Origin: an uncultured Poribacteria bacterium
GTDB lineage: Bacteria > Poribacteria > WGA-4E > PCPOR2b
DNA length: 64,000 nucleotides
Reading direction: 5' to 3'
Assembly (NCBI GenBank): GCA_958296125.1
Contig: OY282444.1
Coordinates: forward strand, 1,116,001-1,180,000
The position numbers and the translations under genes were made by a program. How positions within the stretch are numbered: the stretch's first letter is position 1; every line of letters begins with the position of its first letter. The notes under the pieces were generated by a model. That model was not told where the DNA came from, searched no databases, and saw nothing but the letters and a program-made list of their open reading frames with translations. Positions 27,111 through 34,918 of the stretch are shown here, piece after piece.

Positions 27111-27810
27111 AGTCCCGCCACAAAGCGATACCTCCCAATAAACCGGCGACGTTAGGCACTATTTTGACATTCGGAGGAAGGTTACACTTGATCTTCCGGG
27201 CATTGCCGCCACCGATATAAAGGGTATCGTAATTAAATAGGTGTTCGAGCGAGGCGATCGCTTGCATCACACGCCGTTGCCATTTTTTTCTGCCAGCTTT
27301 TTCTAGTGCAGCCCTTCCTAAATGCTCCTCATAAGTCTTACCGCCACGAAATGGGTGATGTGCAGCTTCGAGGTTGGGGACCAGCTTTCCATCAATAAAC
27401 AGGGCAGATCCGAAGCCGGTCCCTAATGTGACAACCAGTTCCACCCCCTTGCCCGAAATTGCGCCGAACCCCTGAACGTCGGCATCGTTCAAAGCATGCA
27501 CAGGTTTGCCAAGTCGTTTAGATAATGCTCCTTCCAAATCTAATCCAATCCAATTCTTGTGGAGATTCACTGCCGTTAGAATCACACCTCTACGTATCAC
27601 ACCGGGGAAGCCTACCGATACACGGTCAAAGTCTGGCTGTCGTTTGGCTAACTTGACAATTGTTTCAAGGATAGCATCTGGTTTAGCAGGTCGCGGTGTT
27701 GGGAGGCGCGTTCGACTTCCTATCGGATTTCCTGCTGCATCCAAAACCATTGCTTTGATGCCACTGCCACCTATATCAACTATCAAAGTGTTCCGATCAG
27801 CCATTGTCAT
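27076..27810 (-). CDS. ppgK: ROK-family polyphosphate glucokinase-like kinase
   Basis: A 244-residue sugar kinase. Phosphate-1 motif is DIGGSGIKAMVLD near the N-terminus. LNDADVQGFG and the phosphate-2/adenosine motif TLGTGFGSALF follow, and the strictly polyphosphate-glucokinase-like block DGKLVPNLEAAHHPFRGGKTYEEHLG comes after. I start at ATG 27810, five bases after AAGGAGA; 27804 is an alternative. Length fits PPGK (about 250). The natural end is probably near LLGGIALWR; the last residues (CPPSPRPDRSG) and the stop are encoded by the dispersed GC-rich repeat. It phosphorylates glucose with polyphosphate or ATP (family knowledge). Confidence 0.8.
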   Translation of the reverse strand: MTMADRNTLIVDIGGSGIKAMVLDAAGNPIGSRTRLPTPRPAKPDAILETIVKLAKRQPDFDRVSVGFPGVIRRGVILTAVNLHKNWIGLDLEGALSKRLGKPVHALNDADVQGFGAISGKGVELVVTLGTGFGSALFIDGKLVPNLEAAHHPFRGGKTYEEHLGRAALEKAGRKKWQRRVMQAIASLEHLFNYDTLYIGGGNARKIKCNLPPNVKIVPNVAGLLGGIALWRDCPPSPRPDRSG

Positions 27811-27986
27811 CAAGTCTCCTTTTGGGTCTACCAAGAATCTGTAAAAGCATAGGCTACGTCAAACGCGATCAGAAATTGGGATTTAGCCACCGGCATCCGG
27901 GTTCATCCCTTTCAATCAGATTACGATAAAAAAAGCCTCGCTGTGCGTTTGTATTGCTTCAAGTTTGCTTGTCCGCCACCAAACTG

Positions 27987-28775
27987 TCAAGCGGGGACAA
28001 TGTGTGCCCGTTCGGGCCGAAGACGCTTTTTCAATTCCCGATCATAAGTTCGCTTAGTTGCTGCCTGATTCTGGGGGAGATCAATCTCTACGTCCGCCGC
28101 CGTGAAGGTAATAACCATCGCCTTACGGGGAAGGGTGTCCACATTGATTGATGCACCGTGCACCATCCCAGTAGTCAGAACGCTGGCTTGTCCGACTCGT
28201 GCCACCACAGGAATTGCATCGGCGTAATCAAGCGCGGGAAGTCCATCCAGCGAGACACCTGCAACGGGCGGAACAATGCCTTTCAGTTCCGGTTGGCTTT
28301 CTCTGTTTTTAGCTATCAACCGATGGCTGCCGGGACGGTACATCAAGGGCGCACGTTGTGCTGTCACATCGTCGATCCAAAGAAAATAGGTGCAAACCAT
28401 CCGTCTGGGAGTGGCATCGAGATCTGAAAGGCAGTACTGGATATCCACATGTTGATCGAAGCTGAAGGGAGTATTTGGCTGCGGATAAGTTGTCACGATA
28501 GCAGTTTGAAAAAAACGTATTTCATCAGCTCGCAGAACGCGCTTGGCTACCTCCTCAAAAAATGGATGTTGGATGATGTCCAGCAATTCCGGATCGTAGA
28601 AGGTACACGTTGTGCTGACCCGGTAGCGTGGTTTTTCACCCGTTTTCGGCTCGCAGAACGGGAGTAAACGATCGAACACGGTTGATGCCGCTGTGAGCTG
28701 CTGTTGAGTCAGTGGCGTATCAATTGTCACTGCCCCCATCTCTGAAAACTGTTGAATTTCTTGATCGGTAATCAT
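27987..28775 (-). CDS. Phytanoyl-CoA dioxygenase-family (PhyH) oxygenase
   Basis: A 262-residue Fe(II)/2-oxoglutarate-dependent oxygenase of the PhyH type. The iron facial triad is visible as HxD in FDQHVDIQYC and the distal His in GMVHGASIN. LMYRPGSHRL is the family-typical loop after the triad. Length is usual (250-300). The gene is divergent from a second PhyH gene at 29004, with a perfect dyad operator between them. Such oxygenases are highly amplified in this bacterial group; substrates include acyl-CoAs and secondary metabolites, and the one here is unknown. Confidence 0.88.
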   Translation of the reverse strand: MITDQEIQQFSEMGAVTIDTPLTQQQLTAASTVFDRLLPFCEPKTGEKPRYRVSTTCTFYDPELLDIIQHPFFEEVAKRVLRADEIRFFQTAIVTTYPQPNTPFSFDQHVDIQYCLSDLDATPRRMVCTYFLWIDDVTAQRAPLMYRPGSHRLIAKNRESQPELKGIVPPVAGVSLDGLPALDYADAIPVVARVGQASVLTTGMVHGASINVDTLPRKAMVITFTAADVEIDLPQNQAATKRTYDRELKKRLRPERAHIVPA

Positions 28776-28846
28776 ATCGCCTCTGTTTGTCCTTTATTTT
28801 TTGGATAATCCTGTTGAATGAAACTCCAAAACATAATACAATGTGC

Positions 28847-28867
28847 TGTGTGATATTATCTCACACA
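28847..28867. promoter_or_regulatory. Dyad operator TGTGTGA-N7-TCACACA
   Basis: A perfect 7-bp inverted repeat with a 7-bp AT-rich spacer lies in the 228-bp region between two divergent PhyH genes. It resembles CRP/FNR or GntR-type operators, although the CRP half-sites TGTGA/TCACA normally have a 6-bp spacer. No regulator gene is adjacent. Confidence 0.5.
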
Positions 28868-29003
28868 ATTACAAAAAAGACATGCCATATTTTTAACATT
28901 AGACCCACCTTCCCGGCCTCGCTATCGCAAGATTGTCATCCGTCCGATCACATGGCTGCACGAGGGGGTATAAGGTTATTGTCGATATGAAAGGAATTCT
29001 TTG

Positions 29004-29735
29004 ATGAAAAGTCTGACTCTAGAACAAAAAGCGCAGTATGATCGAGATGGTTATACCATCCTTAAATCGGTTTTTTCCAAATCGGAGTGTGAAACGTTCA
29101 TTGAGCATATGATGGCACTTCATTCGGGGCGAAAGACACTTGAAGGTTTCGCCCCCCGTGAACCAGACAACTGGGGGCGTACGCACAATCAGCATTTGTA
29201 TGATCCGAAAGCACTTGCGCTGCTGATTGATTCGCGTCTACATCAGCCGCTCGAAGACTGCTTTGAAGATAAAGTTGAGGGCATACAAACCATGTATTTC
29301 TACAAAGGTTCTGAAGGGAAGCGTCATCAGGACCAGTGTCCTCTCCCCGGCTGCATGTCCGCTTGGCTGCCTTTGGTAGATGTCAACGAAGGAAATGGCA
29401 CCATCTATATACAGCCCGGTTCACATAAAGGACAACTTGTGACCTACTGGGAGACATTGGATGAGAACGGGAAGATGGATTACGAGTATCGCCACAAAAA
29501 GACCGAAAGGATCTTTGAAGAGAACAACCGTCCCGAAGTTTCCGTGATAGCCAATCAGGGCGATGCGGTGTTATTTCATGGTCGCTTAATTCATCGCGGT
29601 GGACCAATCAAACAGCCCGGTGCCCTGCGCCACGTCATGGCAAACCACTATATACCGTACCAGTTCACGAATTGGCCCCACACAAGCTGGCCCCGAATTT
29701 CCTTTAACGGTAAACAACGCTATACCGAATTATAG
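29004..29735 (+). CDS. Phytanoyl-CoA dioxygenase-family (PhyH) oxygenase
   Basis: A 243-residue PhyH protein. The start ATG lies nine bases after AAGGA; an in-frame TTG precedes it directly. KAQYDRDGYTILKSVFSKSE is the typical N-terminal segment. The iron triad is HQDQCPL (HxD) and HGRLIHRGG with the distal His, and IYIQPGSHKGQL is the matching loop. It is only weakly similar to the divergent PhyH at 27987, so this is not a recent duplication. The two probably share the dyad-controlled promoter region. Substrate unknown. Confidence 0.88.
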   Translation: MKSLTLEQKAQYDRDGYTILKSVFSKSECETFIEHMMALHSGRKTLEGFAPREPDNWGRTHNQHLYDPKALALLIDSRLHQPLEDCFEDKVEGIQTMYFYKGSEGKRHQDQCPLPGCMSAWLPLVDVNEGNGTIYIQPGSHKGQLVTYWETLDENGKMDYEYRHKKTERIFEENNRPEVSVIANQGDAVLFHGRLIHRGGPIKQPGALRHVMANHYIPYQFTNWPHTSWPRISFNGKQRYTEL

Positions 29736-29790
29736 TAGACACGAGAAATAAATAGACGTGTTTTCAAAGGTATGCGATACGCTTGAGATT

Positions 29791-29847
29791 ATGGCACATT
29801 CAGCAGATTTACGCAAACGCGTCTTTGAATTCATTAGGGCTATTTAG
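29791..29847 (+). pseudogene. IS630-type transposase N-terminal remnant
   Basis: Eighteen codons, MAHSADLRKRVFEFIRAI, followed by TAG. The pattern matches the first helix of IS630-family transposases (M-x-Y/H-S-x-D-L-R-K-R-V). The frame is destroyed exactly where the dispersed repeat element (29836) begins, so only the 5' tip of the gene remains. Confidence 0.5.
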
Positions 29848-29965
29848 TTTTCGGTTTTTTGACCGATTTTGGTAGAATGCCCCCCCTTAATCCCCCCGCA
29901 AGTGTCCTCATCCCGATTCATCGGGGTGTCTTCATCCCGATTTATCGGGGCGGGGGGAGGGGGGT
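29836..29965 (+). repeat. Dispersed ~135-bp repeat element, copy 2
   Basis: This copy is homologous to 26973-27110: AGGGCTATTTAGTTTTCGG, GTTTTTTGACCGATTTTGGT, CCCCCTTAATCCCCCCGCAA, then two tandem 24-bp palindrome units (GTGTCYTCATCCCGATTYATCGGG) and a GGGGCGGGGGGAGGGGGG tail. It lies just beyond the ABC exporter stop. Confidence 0.85.
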
Positions 29966-29989
29966 ACATCGGATACGAAGATTTCAACA

Positions 29990-31723
29990 CTACGAGTACT
30001 TATCCCCAAACTGAGCGTTGTAAAGTCGGGCGTATAGTCCATCCTGTGAAAACAGCTCGACGTGTGTGCCGTGTTCGACAATTCGATTGTCAGCCAATAC
30101 GACGATTCGATCTGCAAATCTGATGGTCGTAAGCCGATGAGCGATAATCAGCGTGGTCCGTCCGTGCAGTAGATTCATCAAACTTTGCTGGATTAGTTGT
30201 TCTGATTCCGTATCAACAGAGGACGTTGCTTCGTCGAGGATGAGGATGGGGGGGTCTTTCAGAATGGCACGCGCAATCGAGATCCGCTGCTTCTGACCAC
30301 CGGAAAGACGCATGCCGCGCTCCCCAACAACGGTGTCAAAGCGATCTGGGAGCTGCGTGATGAAGTCGTAGATATTGGCGGATTTCGCTGCCATTTCAAT
30401 TTCCATTTGTGTTGCGTCCAGTTTGCCATAAGCGATATTCTCGCCAACGGTTCCGTTAAATAAGAATGTCTCTTGCGGAACAAGACCAATCTGACACCGC
30501 AACGCCTGAATTTGCCAATCCCGCACACTGATGCCATCAACCTTCACCTGTCCGCCGGTTGCATCGTAGAATCTTGGCACAAGCCCGACTAACGTGGTTT
30601 TGCCGACACCGCTGGGCCCGACAAAAGCGATTGTCTCCCCCGGTCGGATTTTGAGACTCACATCTGTCAGAATATCCTCGGCCGTGTATTTGAACGAGAC
30701 ATGCTCAAACAAGAGCTCTCCTTTAATCCTACCCGTCCAAGCGTTTGGGACATCTTTAATCTCAGGTGCGGTATCTAACAGTTCCATCATCCGTTCACCG
30801 GCAGCGAGGGCTTTCTGCAACCGCTCATTTTCGTGACTTGCCATCTCGATCGGTATGAACAGTCGCCACAGAAATCCGAGAAAAATAAACAGTTGCCCGA
30901 CCGTCATATCGTTTGATCCGGTGATCATCTGCCAACCGCCATACCACAAAATCGCTGTCCAACTCGCGCCAAGCAAAAACTGAACGGTGGGATTCAGTCG
31001 CGCCCACAGGCGCACCCCTCGAATGATTGCGTTGCGGTAATTGGCACATCGGACGGTGAACCGCTTCTCCTCATAGGGTTCGCGGGCGAAGGCTTGGATC
31101 TCAAAGATGCCCGAAAGGTTATCTTGCAAACGGGCGTTGACATCCGCGAGTTCCGCACGCACATCGCGGGAAATGACCCGTAGCTTTATACCGAAACGGA
31201 CAATCAACGGTCCCAAAATCAGGATTGGGACAATGGTCAGGCTTGCCATTGTTACGTTCATAGCGCACAGCAAGATGGCAATGCCGATAAAAGTCAACGC
31301 CTGCACAGTGGCTATGTGCACGGTGTGCGCGAGCATATCCCGCATCGCGTCGATATCATTTACCACACGCGACATGAGGTCGCCGGTGGTGCTGTCCTTG
31401 TGAAAGCGAAACGAAAGTTTCTGCAAGTGGCTGTAGATCTGTGTCCGCATATCGTAGATAATCTTTTCAGCGATTTCGTGGGACAGCCATTCTGCCAACA
31501 TCACCCCAATGCTCTTTGCCAGATAGATGCCAAGCAGCAAGAGCGCGACCCAGTGCAAGCGGCTGACATCCCGCTGTACAATTACCTCGTCAATAACAAT
31601 CCTCCCTCCAATCCATGTTGGGACAAGATTGCCGACGGACACAACCAACATTGCTATTAGTGAGACGGCCAGACTTTTCCAGTAAGGCTTAACATAACTC
31701 AGTAGGCGGATGTATAGATTCAT
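29990..31723 (-). CDS. ABC exporter, fused membrane and ATPase domains (MsbA-like)
   Basis: A 577-residue half-transporter. The membrane domain with six helices spans about 15-310. The ATPase domain has Walker A GPSGVGKTT near 366, Q-loop LVPQETFLF, signature LSGGQKQR near 474, Walker B ILILDEATSSVD near 494 and H-loop IIAHRLTT. It should dimerise to export a lipid, peptide or drug. ATG follows GAGGATAATCACGA. Monocistronic: the next gene upstream (rpiA) is divergent. The family is too broad to name the substrate; MsbA-like lipid flipping is possible. Confidence 0.93.
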   Translation of the reverse strand: MNLYIRLLSYVKPYWKSLAVSLIAMLVVSVGNLVPTWIGGRIVIDEVIVQRDVSRLHWVALLLLGIYLAKSIGVMLAEWLSHEIAEKIIYDMRTQIYSHLQKLSFRFHKDSTTGDLMSRVVNDIDAMRDMLAHTVHIATVQALTFIGIAILLCAMNVTMASLTIVPILILGPLIVRFGIKLRVISRDVRAELADVNARLQDNLSGIFEIQAFAREPYEEKRFTVRCANYRNAIIRGVRLWARLNPTVQFLLGASWTAILWYGGWQMITGSNDMTVGQLFIFLGFLWRLFIPIEMASHENERLQKALAAGERMMELLDTAPEIKDVPNAWTGRIKGELLFEHVSFKYTAEDILTDVSLKIRPGETIAFVGPSGVGKTTLVGLVPRFYDATGGQVKVDGISVRDWQIQALRCQIGLVPQETFLFNGTVGENIAYGKLDATQMEIEMAAKSANIYDFITQLPDRFDTVVGERGMRLSGGQKQRISIARAILKDPPILILDEATSSVDTESEQLIQQSLMNLLHGRTTLIIAHRLTTIRFADRIVVLADNRIVEHGTHVELFSQDGLYARLYNAQFGDKYS

Positions 31724-31868
31724 TCGTGATTATCCTCACATGGGACGTGAATCGTAATGTGTATTGCGTAATACGTGGAAGTGAACAATTTGAGTAGAAA
31801 ACCGTGCCGTGAGGTGTTAAAATTAGAAATATAGCACAGACGAGCAATTCAAGGGAAGCGGCTGTCAA

Positions 31869-31885
31869 TCCCGATTTACCGGGAC
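31869..31885. repeat. Palindrome TCCCGATTTACCGGGA-type repeat
   Basis: A short copy of the CCCGAT...ATCGGG palindrome family (ATCCCGATTTACCGGGAC) sits in the 5' region of rpiA, about 35 bp before its ribosome site. Confidence 0.5.
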
Positions 31886-31920
31886 AATTCCCCGCCTATT
31901 TGCAGGCATCAGGAGAAAAA

Positions 31921-32592
31921 ATGGAAACAGAAAAACTTAAACAACTTGCAGCAGAACGGGCTGTTGAGGAGGTGGAGCCCGGCACGATTGTCGGGCTTGG
32001 CACAGGTTCAACGATTTACTATGCGCTCCTAAAACTCGGTGAAAAAGTTCGGGAAGGCCTCAATATTATCGGCATCCCAACCTCAAAGCAGACGGAAGAA
32101 ATTGCAGTTCAACAGGGTATATCGCTCTCAACACTTGGGGAGCACCCTGTGATTGATATGACCATTGACGGTGCGGATGAAGTCAATCCTACCCTCAATC
32201 TCATCAAGGGAGCGGGCGGAGCTTTAGTCCGAGAGAAAATCATTGCCCACGCCTCCAAACGGCTGGTCATCATTGCTGACGAAGGGAAACTAGTTGAACA
32301 GTTGGGCTCTAATTTCCCGGTACCGGTGGAGGTTGTCCCATTTGGATGGGGGGCAACCCAGCTAGCACTCAATCGGATTTGCCGCAGTTCAACCCTGCGT
32401 CCCGACTTTGTCAGCGACAACGGAAACTATATTCTGGACTGTGGTTTCGATGGCATCCCCGATCCGAGCACCACTGAGAGTCTCATCAATAATCTCCCCG
32501 GCGTTGTTGAAAACGGACTTTTCATTAACCGCACAGATCAGGTCATTATCGGTGCCGCTTCGGGGATTCAAATCTTAAAGAGGCAGGGGTAA
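31921..32592 (+). CDS. rpiA: Ribose-5-phosphate isomerase A
   Basis: A 223-residue RpiA interconverting ribose-5-phosphate and ribulose-5-phosphate (pentose phosphate and related pathways). Motifs are GLGTGSTIYYAL (phosphate loop), IDMTIDGADEVNP with the catalytic Asp, KGAGGALVREKI with the base region, and ADEGKLVEQLG. ATG follows AGGAGAAAAA; an in-frame TTG at 31900 is discounted. Length matches the family exactly. It is divergent from the ABC exporter and convergent with the sensor kinase gene. It is a single-gene unit by spacing. Confidence 0.95.
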   Translation: METEKLKQLAAERAVEEVEPGTIVGLGTGSTIYYALLKLGEKVREGLNIIGIPTSKQTEEIAVQQGISLSTLGEHPVIDMTIDGADEVNPTLNLIKGAGGALVREKIIAHASKRLVIIADEGKLVEQLGSNFPVPVEVVPFGWGATQLALNRICRSSTLRPDFVSDNGNYILDCGFDGIPDPSTTESLINNLPGVVENGLFINRTDQVIIGAASGIQILKRQG

Positions 32593-32670
32593 ACCCGGAG
32601 GCAGCCTCCTTCTACCAATCAAAAGAACAGGGTAGGAAATTTGCCACTAGGAGGATTCCGATCACGCTTT

Positions 32671-34374
32671 TTACGTGTCGTGCGCTTCCAACTCAATCCA
32701 AACGGTTGTCCCAATCCCTTCTTCGCTTTCGACGAAGGTTTCTCCATCGTGATCGGTGATAATACGCTGAACAATCGCCATACCAAGCCCTGTCCCTGTC
32801 TCCTTTGTTGTATAATAGGGTGCGAAAATCTGTGATAGCGTCTCTGGCGACATACCGATGCCTGTGTCCTGAATCTTAATCCGGATTTTCACCCCGTTTA
32901 CCAGTTGAGTCGAAACATTCAATGTTCCCCCGTCAGGCAGCGCTTCGATTGCGTTTTTAATCAGATTTCCTAACGCCTGTGTAATCTGCTCTGAGTCGAG
33001 GGAGAAGGGGGGAAGATTGGTGGCGAGATTTGTCTGCATCTGAATGTTCTCGACAGACTCCGCGTACAGGTTCACCACGTTCTGCACGATTTGATTGAGG
33101 TCGGATAGTTTCCGATCAGGATGGGGCATTCGGGCAAATTGATGGAACTCATCCACCATTCGCTCTAGCCGTTCCACCTCTTCGATAACCGTGTCAGTGC
33201 ATTGTCCAAAAATCTCCTCAAACGCTGTAGATTGGTGGTGCCTACCTCGATAGGCTCGCTGAAGATTTTCGATCGAAAGCCGAATCGGAAATAGCGGGTT
33301 CTTAATCTCATGGGCGACGCGACGGGCAACATCTCTCCATGCCGCAAGTCGCTCGGCAGCAAGCCGTCTCTCCAGACTCGCCTTCAGAGCTGCCCCCATT
33401 TGGTTGAAAGCCTCCGCCAATCTACCGATTTCATCTCGACTCTGGATGGCGACCTGCTGCTCAAGGTTGCCTGACGCGATTTCAGCCGCTCCCGCTGCCA
33501 ACTGATTGATAGGCTTTGTCATTTGAAGCCCGACGATATAACTGACAATGTAGACCGAAGCCAGTCCAACCCCACCGATGATAAGTAGGATAAACGTAAG
33601 CTGCTGTTGTAATCCAATTTGATCCCGATGGGAGTACGCAAGAATCAACTCTGGGCCAATGGATCGGGATTCCCGCTGCGCCTCAACCGATGTCTCGATA
33701 TCCGAGGTTAAAATTGGGATACGACTGACGCTGTGCAGCACACCTATCAACTCAATCTTCTGAAAAGGCTGATCCGCGTCGTCTGCAAACGCTAGGAGCG
33801 ATTCTCGTTCAAATATCGGAATGGTATCGCCGGGCGCGTTCAGTGGCACGAGGCGAGTGCCCTCTTTGAGAAAGGTTGGATGAAGTGTCAAATCTTTAAG
33901 GGCTTGACTGAGGTGTTTATGTAAAAAATAGCCGCCGGTGACAAATCCTAAAAACTTACCCTCTGCTTGAATTGGCAATGTAATCTCGATGGTGGACCGC
34001 GCTTCAGGGGTTCGGAGTCTCGACGCTGTTTCTCGCTTTAACTTTCGTGCCCGATCTAACGCTTCCACATCCTTTTCCCCGTGACGCAAGTTAAGGGGAT
34101 AACGATCGCTGTTTCCTACTTTACTTGCCGTGACGATGCCCTCATGGGTTCCATATTCCAAGATATCCAGCACACTATCGGTGATACTAGGCGGATAGGG
34201 CTCACGCTTTCGGATCGCCTGAACGACACGCCAATCCTTGATTTCGCGCCGAACTTTCTCCTCAATATCTTGGCGAAGCAAATCTCTCGTGTGGGTGAGC
34301 CGTGTCCTAAATTCTTGGGTATCCTGTTGAATTTGGCGATCAAAAGGATGCTCAACCATAAGACTCGCGACCAC
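32671..34374 (-). CDS. NtrY-like sensor histidine kinase, 5' end uncertain
   Basis: A histidine kinase with an extracytoplasmic sensor (about 15-235), a second membrane helix (TFILLIIGGVGLASVYIVSYIVG), HAMP, and HisKA with RVAHEIKNPLFPIRLSIENLQ (His near 354). The ATPase has N-box LIKNAIEALPDGG, G1 IQDTGIGM and G2 TGTGLGMAIVQ. The H-box is NtrY-like. The only canonical start in frame is the GTG at 34374. That start falls inside the first membrane helix: 27 further in-frame codons upstream to 34455 (IFTISKLHHKIFLTYSSVFLI...) complete a basic-then-hydrophobic anchor but contain no ATG, GTG or TTG. No response regulator is adjacent. Confidence 0.88.
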   Translation of the reverse strand: MVASLMVEHPFDRQIQQDTQEFRTRLTHTRDLLRQDIEEKVRREIKDWRVVQAIRKREPYPPSITDSVLDILEYGTHEGIVTASKVGNSDRYPLNLRHGEKDVEALDRARKLKRETASRLRTPEARSTIEITLPIQAEGKFLGFVTGGYFLHKHLSQALKDLTLHPTFLKEGTRLVPLNAPGDTIPIFERESLLAFADDADQPFQKIELIGVLHSVSRIPILTSDIETSVEAQRESRSIGPELILAYSHRDQIGLQQQLTFILLIIGGVGLASVYIVSYIVGLQMTKPINQLAAGAAEIASGNLEQQVAIQSRDEIGRLAEAFNQMGAALKASLERRLAAERLAAWRDVARRVAHEIKNPLFPIRLSIENLQRAYRGRHHQSTAFEEIFGQCTDTVIEEVERLERMVDEFHQFARMPHPDRKLSDLNQIVQNVVNLYAESVENIQMQTNLATNLPPFSLDSEQITQALGNLIKNAIEALPDGGTLNVSTQLVNGVKIRIKIQDTGIGMSPETLSQIFAPYYTTKETGTGLGMAIVQRIITDHDGETFVESEEGIGTTVWIELEAHDT

Positions 34375-34455
34375 GAAGATCCCGATGATTGTGATGAGGA
34401 ATACAGAACTATAAGTGAGGAAGATTTTATGATGGAGTTTGCTGATGGTAAAAAT

Positions 34456-34918
34456 CCTTGACGGTTTGTAGGTCGACTGTTGGATGTAACAGGGCGAGGA
34501 TACTATAGCGGCTAGTTCCCTCTGGAGATTGAGCCCTTAGGCGGTTCAATGGGTCTATCGATTATAGCCCCGGCACCCAGCCCAATTATACCCGTATTCC
34601 AAGAAACTCACACCAATTATCGAGTATAGAAACGTGCAGAAAGTGTAGCAAAGTTTATCTTTGAAATCAAGGACGAATTTTTTTACCGCTTTTTCGCTTG
34701 ATTGGGGCTATCAATCCTGATAAAATACCCACAACCGGCCATTTTTTTCAGAATAGATAGGATTTACGCACTTCGGGCTTGATCCATAGAAAGGGCTCAA
34801 TATTTCGCTTCCAGTTACTCTAAATCTCGATTCCAGCATCGGGACGGAGCGGTATGCTGACACCGAGGCAAAGATTTTAGAATCGATCAACAAAACCATC
34901 TGTAAGGAGAAACGCTCT
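34456..34918. other. Long intergenic region before the large paralog B
   Basis: No gene is visible in these 463 bp. GATTTACGCACTTCGGGCTT near 34751 loosely resembles ACTTACGCCCTTCAG near 12413 and may be another dispersed repeat. A good ribosome site AAGGAGA ends the region. Promoters for the kinase and for paralog B should lie here. Confidence 0.4.
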
